Source of the DNA: Candidatus Woesearchaeota archaeon
GTDB taxonomy: Archaea > Nanobdellota > Nanobdellia > Woesearchaeales > UBA525
DNA: 64,000 bases
Reading direction: 5' to 3'
NCBI GenBank assembly: GCA_028818155.1
Contig: JAPPOH010000002.1
Location: 97,023-161,022 of the forward strand
Within the stretch, counting starts at the first letter, position 1. The number at the start of each line of letters is the position of its first letter. The notes beneath the pieces are model-generated. The model made no database searches, was not told the origin of the DNA, and worked only from the letters and a program-made list of their open reading frames with translations. Positions 8,494 to 17,270 of the stretch are shown in pieces. Both the position numbers and the translations under genes were made by a program.

Positions 8494-9114
8494 ATGCAAA
8501 GTAAGAAAGAACTTGCTGTCTTCCTCAGCAAGCTCAAACCATTCGAGGAGCCAAACCCGAAACTAGAGCAGTACCCGACAGATGCAGAAGTCGCAGCAAG
8601 CGTCCTCTGGGACGCATACATGGCAGGAAACATTGAAGGAAAACATGTCGCTGACTTCGGCTGCGGCACAGGCATCCTCGGCATCGGTGCACTTGCACTC
8701 GGCGCCAGACATGTCGCCTTTCTCGAACTCGACTCTCGCGTCTTCCCCGTTCTCATGGAGAACCTCGCATTCCTCGAACACAAAACAGACACCACCTACA
8801 GCAATTACGACATCGTGGAAGGGAATGTCGCGTCATACACGGAAGAAGCAGACACCATCCTACAGAACCCGCCATTCGGAACGCGAAACGAACATGCAGA
8901 CACACAATTCTTAGAGCAAGCACTCAGGTTAGCGCCGCTCGTGTACAGCTTCCATAAAACAACTACAAAAGAACACATCTCCCGCATTGCGAAACAACAC
9001 AACGCAAAAATCACGAACCAAGCAGACTTCGACTTTCCGTTAAAACAGACAATGGCACATCATAAAAAGACCATCGAGCGTGTCGCGATTAGCTGTTTCA
9101 CCATAGAGCGTTAG
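8494..9114 (+). CDS. METTL5-like RNA N6-adenine methyltransferase
   Basis: 206 aa. Rossmann methyltransferase with SAM motif I VADFGCGTGILGIG at about residues 52-65, an acidic LELDS after strand 2 and the catalytic motif IV NPPFGT at about 128-133. NPPFGT plus the EQYPTDAEVAA N-terminus is the signature of the archaeal/eukaryotic METTL5 family (COG2263), which methylates an adenine in small-subunit rRNA helix 44. It starts 25-30 nt after a TATA box. The 3' end overlaps the convergent DoxX-like gene by 4 bp. Confidence 0.85.
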   Translation: MQSKKELAVFLSKLKPFEEPNPKLEQYPTDAEVAASVLWDAYMAGNIEGKHVADFGCGTGILGIGALALGARHVAFLELDSRVFPVLMENLAFLEHKTDTTYSNYDIVEGNVASYTEEADTILQNPPFGTRNEHADTQFLEQALRLAPLVYSFHKTTTKEHISRIAKQHNAKITNQADFDFPLKQTMAHHKKTIERVAISCFTIER

Positions 9115-9557
9115 AGGCGACTCTTCTTTCTCCTGACTGTTGAGCCAACGACCATTGCCGCACTAATGATTAATAGGTTCTTCACGATATACTGCCCTTC
9201 CATCGTCAACAACCACGGGTTACCGCTCTGAAACACCACACCAGGCAAAATGAATAACGGCAAGAATGTCCCCATCATTTGCGGCGCTAATAACGCGATA
9301 GCAACACGAATCAACGGGCGGTACAGAAAGCACAATCCAATGGCCACTTCCCACACACCGAGCAATGGTACAAACCATGCAGGGTCAACAACATAGACTG
9401 TCTTCTTCACGAGTTCAGTTGCTGGACTAAAGCCGATCACCTTCAAGAAGCCAAACCAGATGAAAATGATCGCAACAGAATAGCGCAAGAGTTTTAGCGC
9501 GTGTTCTCGCATGAATCGCGCAATGCGGACGTCATACCACTCGAGCCATCGTTTCAT
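9111..9557 (-). CDS. DoxX-like membrane protein
   Basis: 148 aa, four hydrophobic helices (about 22-42, 62-82, 84-106 and 122-140). The helix-1 motif LRYSVAIIFIWFGFLKVIGFSP and the helix-2 pattern of a Gly-Val-Trp-Glu turn followed by a long apolar run (GVWEVAIGLC) match the DoxX/DUF417 group of small quinone- or redox-linked membrane proteins. The strongly basic tail (RRKKSR) should be cytoplasmic. It lies divergent to a VKOR gene with two pyridine-nucleotide flavoproteins nearby, consistent with membrane redox work, but the substrate cannot be told from sequence. Confidence 0.7.
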   Translation of the reverse strand: MKRWLEWYDVRIARFMREHALKLLRYSVAIIFIWFGFLKVIGFSPATELVKKTVYVVDPAWFVPLLGVWEVAIGLCFLYRPLIRVAIALLAPQMMGTFLPLFILPGVVFQSGNPWLLTMEGQYIVKNLLIISAAMVVGSTVRRKKSRL

Positions 9558-9632
9558 ATATCGCTCTAGATGCCGAGTGTTTTTAAGGTTTCCTCCATAT
9601 CTTTTTTAAAGCAGAAGAATAACGAGTGACTC

Positions 9633-9998
9633 ATGCTTATCGTTCTCGCAACCCTCGGCATCCTCATCAGCATTTACGCACTCTATGTAGAGAAACACGC
9701 GAACGCGAAAGACTACCGCGCATTCTGCGATGTCCATGACAACATCTCCTGTACAAGATCACTTACGAGCAAAGAGAGCAGGACATTCGGGTGGCACAAC
9801 GCAACATACGGTCTCATCTTTTACGCACTTATTATCGTACTCACATATACATACGCACAGTTCATCTTTCCGCTCGCACTCATCAGCGTTCTCTATTCGG
9901 CATATCTCGCATACGTGCAATACGTCAAGCAAAAGAATTTCTGTCTTGTCTGCACTCTTAGCTATCTGATTAACCTGGGCATACTTGCGCTCAGCTAA
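9633..9998 (+). CDS. VKOR-family disulfide-generating membrane protein
   Basis: 121 aa, four membrane helices. The vitamin K epoxide reductase family pattern is present: a cysteine pair in the first loop (CDVHDNISC, about 32-40), a Ser/Thr-rich loop and the active-site CLVC at about 108-111 in the last helix. VKOR homologs pass electrons from thiol oxidoreductases to a quinone. No fused thioredoxin domain is present. TATA TTTTTAAAG is about 25 nt upstream of the ATG. Its 3' end overlaps the convergent flavoprotein gene by 4 bp. Confidence 0.88.
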   Translation: MLIVLATLGILISIYALYVEKHANAKDYRAFCDVHDNISCTRSLTSKESRTFGWHNATYGLIFYALIIVLTYTYAQFIFPLALISVLYSAYLAYVQYVKQKNFCLVCTLSYLINLGILALS

Positions 9999-11416
9999 AA
10001 CCAGCGCACCAAGAATTTTGTTATCGCTTTTGTTTTCTTAGTGAGAAACTGCTTGTAATATGATCCTGCAAGTGTCCATGACGCCCCAGACAGTGTCGGG
10101 TATGGGTGGATCGTTGCAGCAATATCCTTGATACTCAGCCCATGCTTCATCGCGAGCACATACTCCTGCAGGAGTTCGCCTGCTTGCGGTCCAAGAATCG
10201 TTGCGCCGAGTATCTTTCCTTTTGGCGTCACAACAACACGTATGTGGCCATCTCTCGTGTCGTCAGTAATCGCGCGGTCGGCATCCTTGAACGCGAATGA
10301 GAGTTCTTGATGTGCGATGTCTTGCTCTGTTGCTTCTGTTGCAGTCATACCAACGCGCGCCAGCTCCGGATCAGTGTACGTGACCCATGGAATGACGGCA
10401 GTTTCTGCCTTTGCTTTGAGTGGCGAGATCATGTTGCGTACTGCGGTGCTCGCGTGCGATGCCGCCATGTGCGTAAATAAATGGCCGCCAATCACGTCAC
10501 CGACAGCGAAAATATGCTTTTGTGAAGTTTGCAAGTAGGCATTAACAGTGACACCTTTTTCTGTGTACGTAACACCTGCTTCTTCGAGCGCGAGCCCTGC
10601 AACATTTGGTTTCCTACCCGTTGCAATAAGAATCTCATCGCAGACAATGGTTGTTTTTCTTCCCTGTTTGTTCTTGAGTGTGATCTGTTTTTTCGCTCCT
10701 TTTTTACAGATGTGGACAGGTGTCTTTCCATAGAGTATGTTGATGCCTTCCGCCTCTAATACGCTCGTTAGTTCTTGGACAACCGAGGGCTCTTCTTTCG
10801 ACATGAGTGTGCTTCGTGCGAGTATGGTGACGTTGCTGCCGAAGCGTGCGAATGCCTGCGCCAATTCCACACCAATGGGGCCAGCGCCAATAATAACAAA
10901 TTCTTTCGGAAGTTTTTTCAAGTTAAAGACGTTGAGATTCGTGAGGTATCCCGTTTCCTCGCACCCTGGGATTTCTGGTACAAACGGGCTACTCCCCGTA
11001 GCGATAATGCAATACTTGAAGCTGTACTCCTTCTTGCCAAGTCGTAGCGCATGTGGAGAGAGAAACTGTGGATCGCCAAACTGCACATCCGCTCCCAGTT
11101 TCCGAAACCGTTCTGGTGAGTCGTGTGGCTGTATCGTTGCCTGCACATCGCGCATGCGTTGCATGATGTTTCTGAAGTTTGGAGAAAATGTTGTGACGTT
11201 AGGCAATCCAAGCTCTGCCGTTGTGCGCACTTGGTGAATACGCTTTCCCGTTGCGATAAGCGCTTTACTGGGGACGCAGCCGTACCAGAGACAATCGCCA
11301 CCGAGACGCTCTTTCTCAACGAGCAGGACCTTCAGGCCAAGTTGCGCAGTGCTGCTTGCAGCAACGAGGCCGCCGGAGCCCCCGCCAATGATTGCAAGAT
11401 CGTAATCGTATCCCAC
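9995..11416 (-). CDS. Pyridine nucleotide-disulfide oxidoreductase (MerA/Lpd-like)
   Basis: 473 aa from the GTG at 11416. It has an FAD-binding GGGSGG at the N-terminus, redox-active cysteines in GGDCLWYGCVPSKAL (Cys42 and Cys47), a central NAD(P) motif GAGPIGVELA, ATGRKPN, a second FAD motif GDVIGG and a C-terminal dimerisation domain with HPYPTLSG. The family includes dihydrolipoamide dehydrogenase, glutathione reductase and mercuric reductase; no pyruvate-dehydrogenase genes or C-terminal Cys pair are present. The frame is open to an ATG at 11467, but TTTTTAAG 22-30 nt before the GTG supports the shorter form, and the longer one would lack a promoter. Confidence 0.85.
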   Translation of the reverse strand: MGYDYDLAIIGGGSGGLVAASSTAQLGLKVLLVEKERLGGDCLWYGCVPSKALIATGKRIHQVRTTAELGLPNVTTFSPNFRNIMQRMRDVQATIQPHDSPERFRKLGADVQFGDPQFLSPHALRLGKKEYSFKYCIIATGSSPFVPEIPGCEETGYLTNLNVFNLKKLPKEFVIIGAGPIGVELAQAFARFGSNVTILARSTLMSKEEPSVVQELTSVLEAEGINILYGKTPVHICKKGAKKQITLKNKQGRKTTIVCDEILIATGRKPNVAGLALEEAGVTYTEKGVTVNAYLQTSQKHIFAVGDVIGGHLFTHMAASHASTAVRNMISPLKAKAETAVIPWVTYTDPELARVGMTATEATEQDIAHQELSFAFKDADRAITDDTRDGHIRVVVTPKGKILGATILGPQAGELLQEYVLAMKHGLSIKDIAATIHPYPTLSGASWTLAGSYYKQFLTKKTKAITKFLVRWF

Positions 11417-11499
11417 AATGGAACACCACGAGAGCCGCTTAAAAACATTTTGCCATATCGTCCACATACTTTAAAAAGGGAAGAGGCCCACATCGCCAC

Positions 11500-12213
11500 A
11501 TGGACTCATATCCTGATTGGGTGGAAGATACAGACGTCCGTGTTTTATGCAAAGATTGCACTGCTGAATGCTGCAAACACGTGGCAATCCCTCTTGAGAC
11601 GCCAGAAGATGCGGATGATTGGCAAGCGATCGCTGATTATCTCAACTACGAGGGCATGAGCGTCTACAAGGACCATGATGGGGATTGGCTTGTTGAGTGT
11701 AAGACGAGGTGCAATCAACTTGATGATAACCGATGTATGGCGTTCAAAGAGAATATGCAGCCGATGACGTGCAGGGAGTATGATATGCACACATGCGTGA
11801 TGAACTCGCCGGGCGATTACTTCACCATCATGTTCACACGGCCCGAGGAAGTGGTTGCCCATGCAAAAAAGAAGGGGTTTGTTGTCAACCCAGTACTGCC
11901 GAATGATTGTGAGCATGAATGCTGCAACCATGTGCTCATCGAGCTCGATGATCCCGAAGAGTGGCGAGATTTTGATGATATTAGATGGTACATCGCGCAC
12001 AAGAACACTGATGTGTTCAAAGATGAAGACGGATGGTACGTTCGCTTTTCAACCCCGCGAAAAGATCGGTGTACGCGGTGCGATACGGAACGGTGCAAGT
12101 ACGATAGTGACGAGTATGATGTTCATTTTCGAACGTGGGATGATGTGGAAGCGTACTATAAAGAATATGACATCATGCCGGAGCTGCCAGGGCTCACATT
12201 AACAAGTTATTAG
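11500..12213 (+). CDS. Duplicated cysteine-cluster protein (YkgJ-like)
   Basis: 237 aa, acidic, 17 cysteines. Two halves align: CTAECCKHVAIPLETPEDAD with VECKTRC (residues 18-75), and CEHECCNHVLIELDDPEEW with DRCTRC (about 130-195). Each has a Cys-x3-CC pattern, a D/E-rich segment, the YKDHDGDW/FKDEDGW motif and further Cys. This resembles the CxxxCC zinc/iron-chelating cluster of YkgJ/UPF0153 proteins. TATA TTTAAAAAG is 20-30 nt upstream. It overlaps the convergent gene by 4 bp. The metal and role are unknown. Confidence 0.75.
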   Translation: MDSYPDWVEDTDVRVLCKDCTAECCKHVAIPLETPEDADDWQAIADYLNYEGMSVYKDHDGDWLVECKTRCNQLDDNRCMAFKENMQPMTCREYDMHTCVMNSPGDYFTIMFTRPEEVVAHAKKKGFVVNPVLPNDCEHECCNHVLIELDDPEEWRDFDDIRWYIAHKNTDVFKDEDGWYVRFSTPRKDRCTRCDTERCKYDSDEYDVHFRTWDDVEAYYKEYDIMPELPGLTLTSY

Positions 12214-12518
12214 ATCGATTCAAGCCACCCAACATGATCTCGAATCGTTTTGACACAGTGTTCCTTGTTCTGCACATTCTCAGGAAGCTGCAAGTCATGT
12301 GCTAACAACGGATTCTGCAAGACTTCGTGCACCCACACTGCAAGGTCATGCTGCTCTTCATTTACATGATACTCGAATTCTTCGTCTGAGAGGTGCGTGA
12401 GACAGTTCGCCATGTCGTGAATTGTTCGAATGTGGTCGCCCCGACAGACGTGAAATGCTTTTGCATCGCTGACTTCTCTGAGCGTTGTCTGTTGTAAGCC
12501 TCGATGATCGATATTCAC
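12210..12518 (-). CDS. Small helical protein, DUF5752-like
   Basis: 102 aa. The pattern FHVCRGDHIRTIHDMANCL (residues 22-40), then LSDEEFEYHVNEEQHDLAVW and a second helix LAHDL, resembles a small archaeal helical domain with the HVN-x(4)-D-x-A-x-W signature (DUF5752-like). Nothing suggests catalysis. It sits between the cysteine-cluster gene, with a 4-bp convergent overlap, and NDH-2. The family name is from pattern memory and should be checked by profile search. Confidence 0.65.
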   Translation of the reverse strand: MNIDHRGLQQTTLREVSDAKAFHVCRGDHIRTIHDMANCLTHLSDEEFEYHVNEEQHDLAVWVHEVLQNPLLAHDLQLPENVQNKEHCVKTIRDHVGWLESI

Positions 12519-12573
12519 GAACTACTCGTAACGAGTTGTTTTAAAAATATTTTCGAGCATCCAATCACCAGTG

Positions 12574-13725
12574 TCACCATGTGAAGAGGTTTTTGGTGTA
12601 TTCTTTCGCGATGCGCAATTTTGAGCGAACGCCTGAGAATTTCGACAAGTAGACGGTCCGCCACAGTATCCACGCGAACATCCCTTTGATACACAGACCT
12701 TTCACGACGCCTGCTGCGTATCCGTGGCCGAGGCTTACTAGGAACCCTTTGTCGTTGAACACGAATGGTTTCCCAGGTTTTCCCTTGTGTACACGAAGAA
12801 TATTCTTTGCTGCGTGCGCGCCTTGTTGCACGGCGACTTGCGCGAGTTTCGGCACGGGTGTCGGGAGAAGTGCTGCATCACCGATCGCGAATGCATATGG
12901 CACATCATGAAGTTGCAGTGTTTCGTCAACGCGGAAATGTCCTTCTTTTTTCTCGACTGTGCTGGCAACGTCATGCGGTTGTACACCTGCAGTCCAGATA
13001 ATACATGCTGCTGTGAATGTTTTTTGTGTGTCGTGTACTTTTGCACGGACGCCAGCGTTTGTTATGTTCTCAACGAATGCGCTCGTGTGGACGATAACGC
13101 CCTTTTTCTTGAGTTTCGCAAGCGCTATGTTTTGGACGCGCGTATCGGTGTCATACAGAATAGTAGGGTAGCCTTCAAGGAGTGTGATCTTCGGAGTGAG
13201 TGTGCTCTGCTGGTTCGTGATTTGCTGCTTGTAGAAATCGACGAGTTCCGCTGCAAGTTCAACACCTGTGGGGCCCGCGCCGACAAGCACGCAGGTGAGT
13301 AATGTGGGGTCGTTCTTTGCTATCGCATCTCGGACGTTGTTCTCGATTGTTTGCTTGATTTCGAGTGCGTCAGGAATCGTCTTTAGTTTGTGCACCGGTT
13401 GTTTCGGGAGATGTGCCTTCGCACCAGGCGAGATGATAATGTAGTCAAACGAGTAGTTGTTCTTCCCTACAGTAAGTCGTTTCTTGTACACGTCAATATG
13501 TGTCACGCGTTCCTTCACATGTGTGATTTGTTGTCGGAAAATATCTGTGTACACATGTGTGACTGCGTTCGGGTGGAGTGCACCAACGGCAACCTCGTGC
13601 AGGAGTGGCGTGAAAACGAATCGTTCGTTTGGCTCGAAGAGCGTGATTGTTGCTGCTGACCAACGCTGCAAGAGCTTGATTGCATACACACCACCAAATC
13701 CACCACCAACGACAGCGACACGCAT
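12574..13725 (-). CDS. ndh: Type II NADH dehydrogenase-like flavoprotein
   Basis: 383 aa. FAD-binding GGGFGGVYA at residues 7-15, FEPNERFVFTPLLHEVAVG typical of NDH-2 (30-48), NAD-binding VGAGPTGVELAAEL at about 148-161, the FAD motif GDAALL near 288, AVQQGAHAAKNI, and a C-terminal amphipathic segment that would dock on the membrane. NDH-2 oxidises NADH and reduces quinone without pumping protons. TATA CTTTTATAG lies 27 nt before the ATG. With the VKOR and DoxX-like genes nearby it implies a quinone pool, unusual for DPANN archaea. Confidence 0.88.
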   Translation of the reverse strand: MRVAVVGGGFGGVYAIKLLQRWSAATITLFEPNERFVFTPLLHEVAVGALHPNAVTHVYTDIFRQQITHVKERVTHIDVYKKRLTVGKNNYSFDYIIISPGAKAHLPKQPVHKLKTIPDALEIKQTIENNVRDAIAKNDPTLLTCVLVGAGPTGVELAAELVDFYKQQITNQQSTLTPKITLLEGYPTILYDTDTRVQNIALAKLKKKGVIVHTSAFVENITNAGVRAKVHDTQKTFTAACIIWTAGVQPHDVASTVEKKEGHFRVDETLQLHDVPYAFAIGDAALLPTPVPKLAQVAVQQGAHAAKNILRVHKGKPGKPFVFNDKGFLVSLGHGYAAGVVKGLCIKGMFAWILWRTVYLSKFSGVRSKLRIAKEYTKNLFTW

Positions 13726-13763
13726 AGGGATACTCTCACAATAGGTCTATAAAAGCGTTTTCC

Positions 13764-14474
13764 TCAGACTCTGATAAACTCATGAACGACATCTTTGAGT
13801 ACTTCATCATCATGATCCCCAATATAGATCGAGTGCTTATCCAGGAAAAGCTTCTTCTGCTTCTCGAGTAATTGTCCGAAGCCAATGTAGTCGACGTGCT
13901 TCAAGTCTCCCCGTTCCTTGACGAACGCAACGTTTGGGTCATCCACAGAACGGTTCGCGATGATACCATCAATCGTAATATTGTGCTCTCTGAGTAGGTC
14001 GCGGTTCTGCATAATCCAGTCATGAATGACATCCACACAGTTTCGTGAGATAATCGTGAGGCCTATCGTTTTCGCACCGTATTCCATGCGAACCTCTTTC
14101 ACTGCTTCGAGCCAGCGCGTGTTGAGAGGGATGCTTGCTAAGATGTTGTGTCGTACGTCCTTGGGGATGCGTCGCAGGCACTTGTAGTATTCTTCAAAGT
14201 ACTTTCTCCTGAGTGCCGGCGTCACCAATTTCATCACATGCCATGCTCGTCGATAAAACGGCTCGTTGTGGGGGTCCCTGAAAAAATATCGTTGCACCAA
14301 CTTGCCCCCTGCACTCACAGGGATCATCGTTTCATCGAAATCAGAGAAAATGTGGAGTGTTGTTCCCTTTGGCAGTTTCTTGAGCTTTCGCTTCGTGGTG
14401 CTGCGTTTGCGTGTTGTTTTCTTCGTTGACGTGCGTGCTTTCTTTGTTGTTTGTTTCTTAGAACGGGAAGGCAT
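13764..14474 (-). CDS. HAD-superfamily phosphatase-like protein
   Basis: 236 aa. Residues 1-38 are extremely basic (Lys/Arg/Thr-rich), probably an RNA- or DNA-contacting tail. The HAD core follows: motif I DFDETM (Asp45, Asp47), motif II ISRNC near 128, and motif IV GDHDDE near 217. The long cap (50-115) fits the phosphoserine phosphatase-like C1 class. The substrate is unknown. Its start overlaps the end of the upstream polyprenol kinase-like gene by 17 bp, so the two are co-translated. Confidence 0.75.
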   Translation of the reverse strand: MPSRSKKQTTKKARTSTKKTTRKRSTTKRKLKKLPKGTTLHIFSDFDETMIPVSAGGKLVQRYFFRDPHNEPFYRRAWHVMKLVTPALRRKYFEEYYKCLRRIPKDVRHNILASIPLNTRWLEAVKEVRMEYGAKTIGLTIISRNCVDVIHDWIMQNRDLLREHNITIDGIIANRSVDDPNVAFVKERGDLKHVDYIGFGQLLEKQKKLFLDKHSIYIGDHDDEVLKDVVHEFIRV

Positions 14475-15045
14475 AGTTGATCACCCAGAGTACAACTCCC
14501 GCAACGAGCGGGATTGTAAGATTATCATCGATATGATGGTTCGCGATGCGGAGTTCTCCTGCTTCGACAGTCATTGCTGCGACACTTGCGAGGAGTGCGG
14601 GAATGAACGGAACGTACATCAGTGCGCCGAGTGTGCCAGCAAGTGCGCCGCCTGCACCGCCTAAGAGGTATCTGTTCCTACTTGTTGTTGCTCTGCCGCC
14701 AAGGCCACCACCGATCAAGTGCGCGAGCGGGTCTCCGAAGCTGAGGATCATGATCGCTGCGAACGCGAGTGGCTGCTCAAGGCATGCGAGCACAATCCAG
14801 CATCCTAGAGCGAAGGAGAGGACATCCATCCCCGGTATGTTCTTGTCAGCGCGGTTGATCGTCAGGATTTTCGTGAGGAGTTCTCGTTCGTACTTGCAGT
14901 TGACGAGTATAATGGCTGCGAACACAACGATCAAGAGGCCAAGAATGCCGAGTGTGAGCACGCCTGCTTTGACAAGGAGTATGACCAGCACCCCACCAAG
15001 CGCATGCAAGAGCTTCCGCACGAGCTCAAGCTGTACATTCATCAT
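14458..15045 (-). CDS. CTP-dependent polyprenol/diacylglycerol kinase-like membrane protein
   Basis: 195 aa, six or seven hydrophobic segments. The N-terminal RKLLHALGGVLVILL, the LSFGDPLAHLIGG motif at about 107-119 and the C-terminal DDNLTIPLVAG at about 173-183 are hallmarks of the SEC59/VTE5/DGK1 family, which uses CTP to phosphorylate dolichol, phytol or related lipids. In archaea such enzymes probably make or salvage polyprenyl phosphate for glycosylation or lipid synthesis. TATA (CCTTTATAAATG) lies about 25 nt upstream. Confidence 0.82.
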   Translation of the reverse strand: MMNVQLELVRKLLHALGGVLVILLVKAGVLTLGILGLLIVVFAAIILVNCKYERELLTKILTINRADKNIPGMDVLSFALGCWIVLACLEQPLAFAAIMILSFGDPLAHLIGGGLGGRATTSRNRYLLGGAGGALAGTLGALMYVPFIPALLASVAAMTVEAGELRIANHHIDDNLTIPLVAGVVLWVINYAFPF

Positions 15046-15122
15046 ACACGAACTCTGTTAGAGATCCTTTATAAATGCTTTCCCACGGAAGCTTTATAAA
15101 CACCTTCCTGTTCCAGTGTCGC

Positions 15123-15386
15123 ATGGAACTCACTGTTCTCGAGGAGAAGAAAGGGCGAATCGTCTTTGAGCTACACGACACAGATCACACGTTCTGTAAC
15201 GCGCTCAAGCAAGTGCTATGGGAAGATAGCGACGTGCGTGTCTCTGCGTATAACATCAGCCACCCGCTCGTCGGTGTACCGAAGTTCATTCTTGAATCGA
15301 AAGATGTTCGTGCTGCACTGAAGAAAGCTGCGAAAACGCTCCAGAAGAAAAACAAAGAGTTCTTGACCGCGTTCAAGAAGTTGTGA
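15123..15386 (+). CDS. rpo11: RNA polymerase subunit Rpo11 (L)
   Basis: 87 aa. MELTVLEEKKGRIVFEL, then DHTFCNALKQVLW and SAYNISHPLVGVPKFILES match archaeal Rpo11/RpoL, which pairs with Rpo3 as the alpha-like dimer of RNA polymerase. The frame is open 16 codons further upstream, but CTTTATAAAC near 15092-15101 is about 26 nt before the ATG at 15123, which fixes the start. It is slightly shorter than typical (about 90-95 aa) and is followed 34 bp later by the NAD(P)HX epimerase gene. Confidence 0.93.
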   Translation: MELTVLEEKKGRIVFELHDTDHTFCNALKQVLWEDSDVRVSAYNISHPLVGVPKFILESKDVRAALKKAAKTLQKKNKEFLTAFKKL

Positions 15387-15420
15387 AAACGTTCTAATAG
15401 GTGTACTGTATTCTGCATGC

Positions 15421-15963
15421 ATGATCACCACGAAGGAGATGCAGGCCCTTGAAGCGTCGTGCGGCATTCCTACACTGGAATTAATGCGCAACGCCGGCAC
15501 GAAACTTGCAGAAGAACTCGTGAAGCGGTGGCCGGGAGGGAAGATACTCTTTGTCTGCTATCACGGCAACAACGGCGGTGATGGGTTCGTTGCTGCACGA
15601 CTCCTTGGCGCAGATGTCTGGTTTGTTGGTGACAAGAACAAGTTGACCCCCGCAGCGAAAGCGAATTTTCATGGGTTGACACTCGTTACGGATCCCGATC
15701 TCTCTTCCTATGATGTGCTTGTGGATGCACTCTTAGGAACCGGTACAACTGGCGAGTTGCGCGAGCCGCTCGCATCGTTGTGCTCGCAATGGCATGCTGC
15801 CGCCGCTGCGAAAGTGGCTGTGGATATACCTACTGGTGTTGATCCAGATACGGGGGTTGCCGGGAAGTTTTTCTCGTGTGAATGTGTCATTACCTTCTAT
15901 GATACCAAGCCTGGGCTCGCAACATTTAACAATGTGGTCGTGGTGGATATCGGCATATGCTAA
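15421..15963 (+). CDS. nnrE: NAD(P)H-hydrate epimerase
   Basis: 180 aa, the YjeF_N domain alone. The N-terminal MITTKEMQALE and PTLELMRNAG, the nucleotide loop CYHGNNGGDGFVAARLL (47-63), DALLGTGTTGELR (103-115) and VDIPTGVDPDTG (137-148) are the family motifs. It epimerises damaged hydrated NADH/NADPH so the partner dehydratase can repair it. Many prokaryotes fuse both domains; here they are separate, and the stop TAA lies inside the ATGCTAA start of the next gene. Confidence 0.93.
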   Translation: MITTKEMQALEASCGIPTLELMRNAGTKLAEELVKRWPGGKILFVCYHGNNGGDGFVAARLLGADVWFVGDKNKLTPAAKANFHGLTLVTDPDLSSYDVLVDALLGTGTTGELREPLASLCSQWHAAAAAKVAVDIPTGVDPDTGVAGKFFSCECVITFYDTKPGLATFNNVVVVDIGIC

Positions 15964-16727
15964 CGAAGAACGACCTTGTGCTTAAGGAACGGAAGCGTGG
16001 CAGTCACAAAGGGCAGCATGGTCGTGTGCTCGTTGTTGGTGGCTCTCCAGCGTATGTTGGTGCGGTGACGCTTGCCGGGCTTGCTGCCCTGCACAATTGC
16101 GATCTTGTGACAGTGGCTGCTCCGGAGAAAGTTGCGTGGGCGGTAAATTGTCAGAGTCCTGATCTGATGACAGTAAAACTTCCCGGCAAGTACCTGCAGC
16201 TGCGCCACTTTCGTGCAATACAGAAGTTAGCGAAAAAAGCAGATGTCATCCTGCTCGGGAATGGCGCAGGCCTTCGCAAGCACACCCAGGCGTTGCTGCG
16301 GAAGCTTGCCCTGCTACCCTGCAAGAAAGTGATTGATGCTGATGGAATCACTGCATTAGATTTTCTTCCAGATAACACTATTCTCACACCACATCAACGA
16401 GAGCTTGCGACGCTCAAAGAGCACCTCGGTGTGCGCGACCTGCAGTTGCCGACGAACACTGTCGTGATCACAAAGGGTGCTGTTGACACGATACAGTCAG
16501 CGACGAAAACAGAGCGCAACAGAACAGGGAACCCTGGCATGACGAGAGGCGGAACGGGCGACGTGCTCGCAGGGTTAGCAGCAGGCTACTTCACACATCT
16601 TACTGCCTGGGAAGCGGCATGTAATGCCACGTATGTGAACGGCATGGTTGGCGATGTGCTGGCAAAGAAGCGCGGCTATACGTATTTAGCAAGTGATCTT
16701 GTGCGAGAACTGAAAACGTTACAGTGA
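15957..16727 (+). CDS. nnrD: ADP/ATP-dependent NAD(P)H-hydrate dehydratase
   Basis: 256 aa, the YjeF_C (CARKD) ribokinase-like domain. GQHGRVLVVGGSPAYVGAV near 20-38, DVILLGNGAG near 92, the ILTPHQRELATL motif near 141-152 and the catalytic NPGMTRGGTGDVLAGL at about 191-206 are clear. It dehydrates (S)-NAD(P)HX using ATP or ADP. The start overlaps the epimerase stop by 7 bp, a coupled pair. Its 3' end overlaps the convergent CBS gene by 9 bp. Confidence 0.93.
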   Translation: MLTKNDLVLKERKRGSHKGQHGRVLVVGGSPAYVGAVTLAGLAALHNCDLVTVAAPEKVAWAVNCQSPDLMTVKLPGKYLQLRHFRAIQKLAKKADVILLGNGAGLRKHTQALLRKLALLPCKKVIDADGITALDFLPDNTILTPHQRELATLKEHLGVRDLQLPTNTVVITKGAVDTIQSATKTERNRTGNPGMTRGGTGDVLAGLAAGYFTHLTAWEAACNATYVNGMVGDVLAKKRGYTYLASDLVRELKTLQ

Positions 16728-17216
16728 CCGTTCGAATTCTTCAATGTCTACCACTGCAGCTTTATCGCGAAACATGCGCTGTGGCTTCAAATCATACCCA
16801 TCAACAAAACTATCGAACAAACTTGGCTGTAACCGAAGAATATCTTTTGCAGTCACCAACCCGATCAACTTTCCATCTTCAATAACCGGCAGGTGTTTGA
16901 TGTCTGCATCTTTCATGAGCAAGATTGCGTCAAAGACATCCATGGAAGGAGAGACCGTCACTAAATCTTTTGTCATGATCAAACGAATAGGTGTCGTGAA
17001 GACGTTGCAGCCATCTAAGACTGCTCGCCGCACAAAGTCCCATTCCGTGACGATGCCCATTAGATCGTCGCTTTCGCGGACGAGTACGGAATCAACATGT
17101 TTTCGTTCCATGATCGCCGCGACATCACGGATGCTCATATCAGGTGTTGTTGTGACAGGACGCACTGTCATTGCATCCCCGACACGAAGCCCAGATTTCA
17201 CTGTCCCACCATACAA
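16719..17216 (-). CDS. Tandem CBS-domain protein
   Basis: 165 aa. Two CBS motifs: VGDAMTVRPVTTTPDMSIRD..GIVTEWDFVRRAV (12-68) and LIMTKDLVTVSPSMDVFDA..GLVTAKDILR (78-132). The last 30 residues are a short charged tail. Stand-alone CBS pairs bind adenine nucleotides (AMP, ATP, SAM) and regulate partner proteins; no partner domain is fused. TATA TTTTTAAAC near 17238 sits about 25 nt before the ATG. Convergent to nnrD and divergent from nothing, so probably monocistronic. Confidence 0.88.
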   Translation of the reverse strand: MYGGTVKSGLRVGDAMTVRPVTTTPDMSIRDVAAIMERKHVDSVLVRESDDLMGIVTEWDFVRRAVLDGCNVFTTPIRLIMTKDLVTVSPSMDVFDAILLMKDADIKHLPVIEDGKLIGLVTAKDILRLQPSLFDSFVDGYDLKPQRMFRDKAAVVDIEEFERSL

Positions 17217-17270
17217 GCACGAAATATGATCTGTTTAAAAAACTATGCGTACGTAATTTGACCGTCTTCA

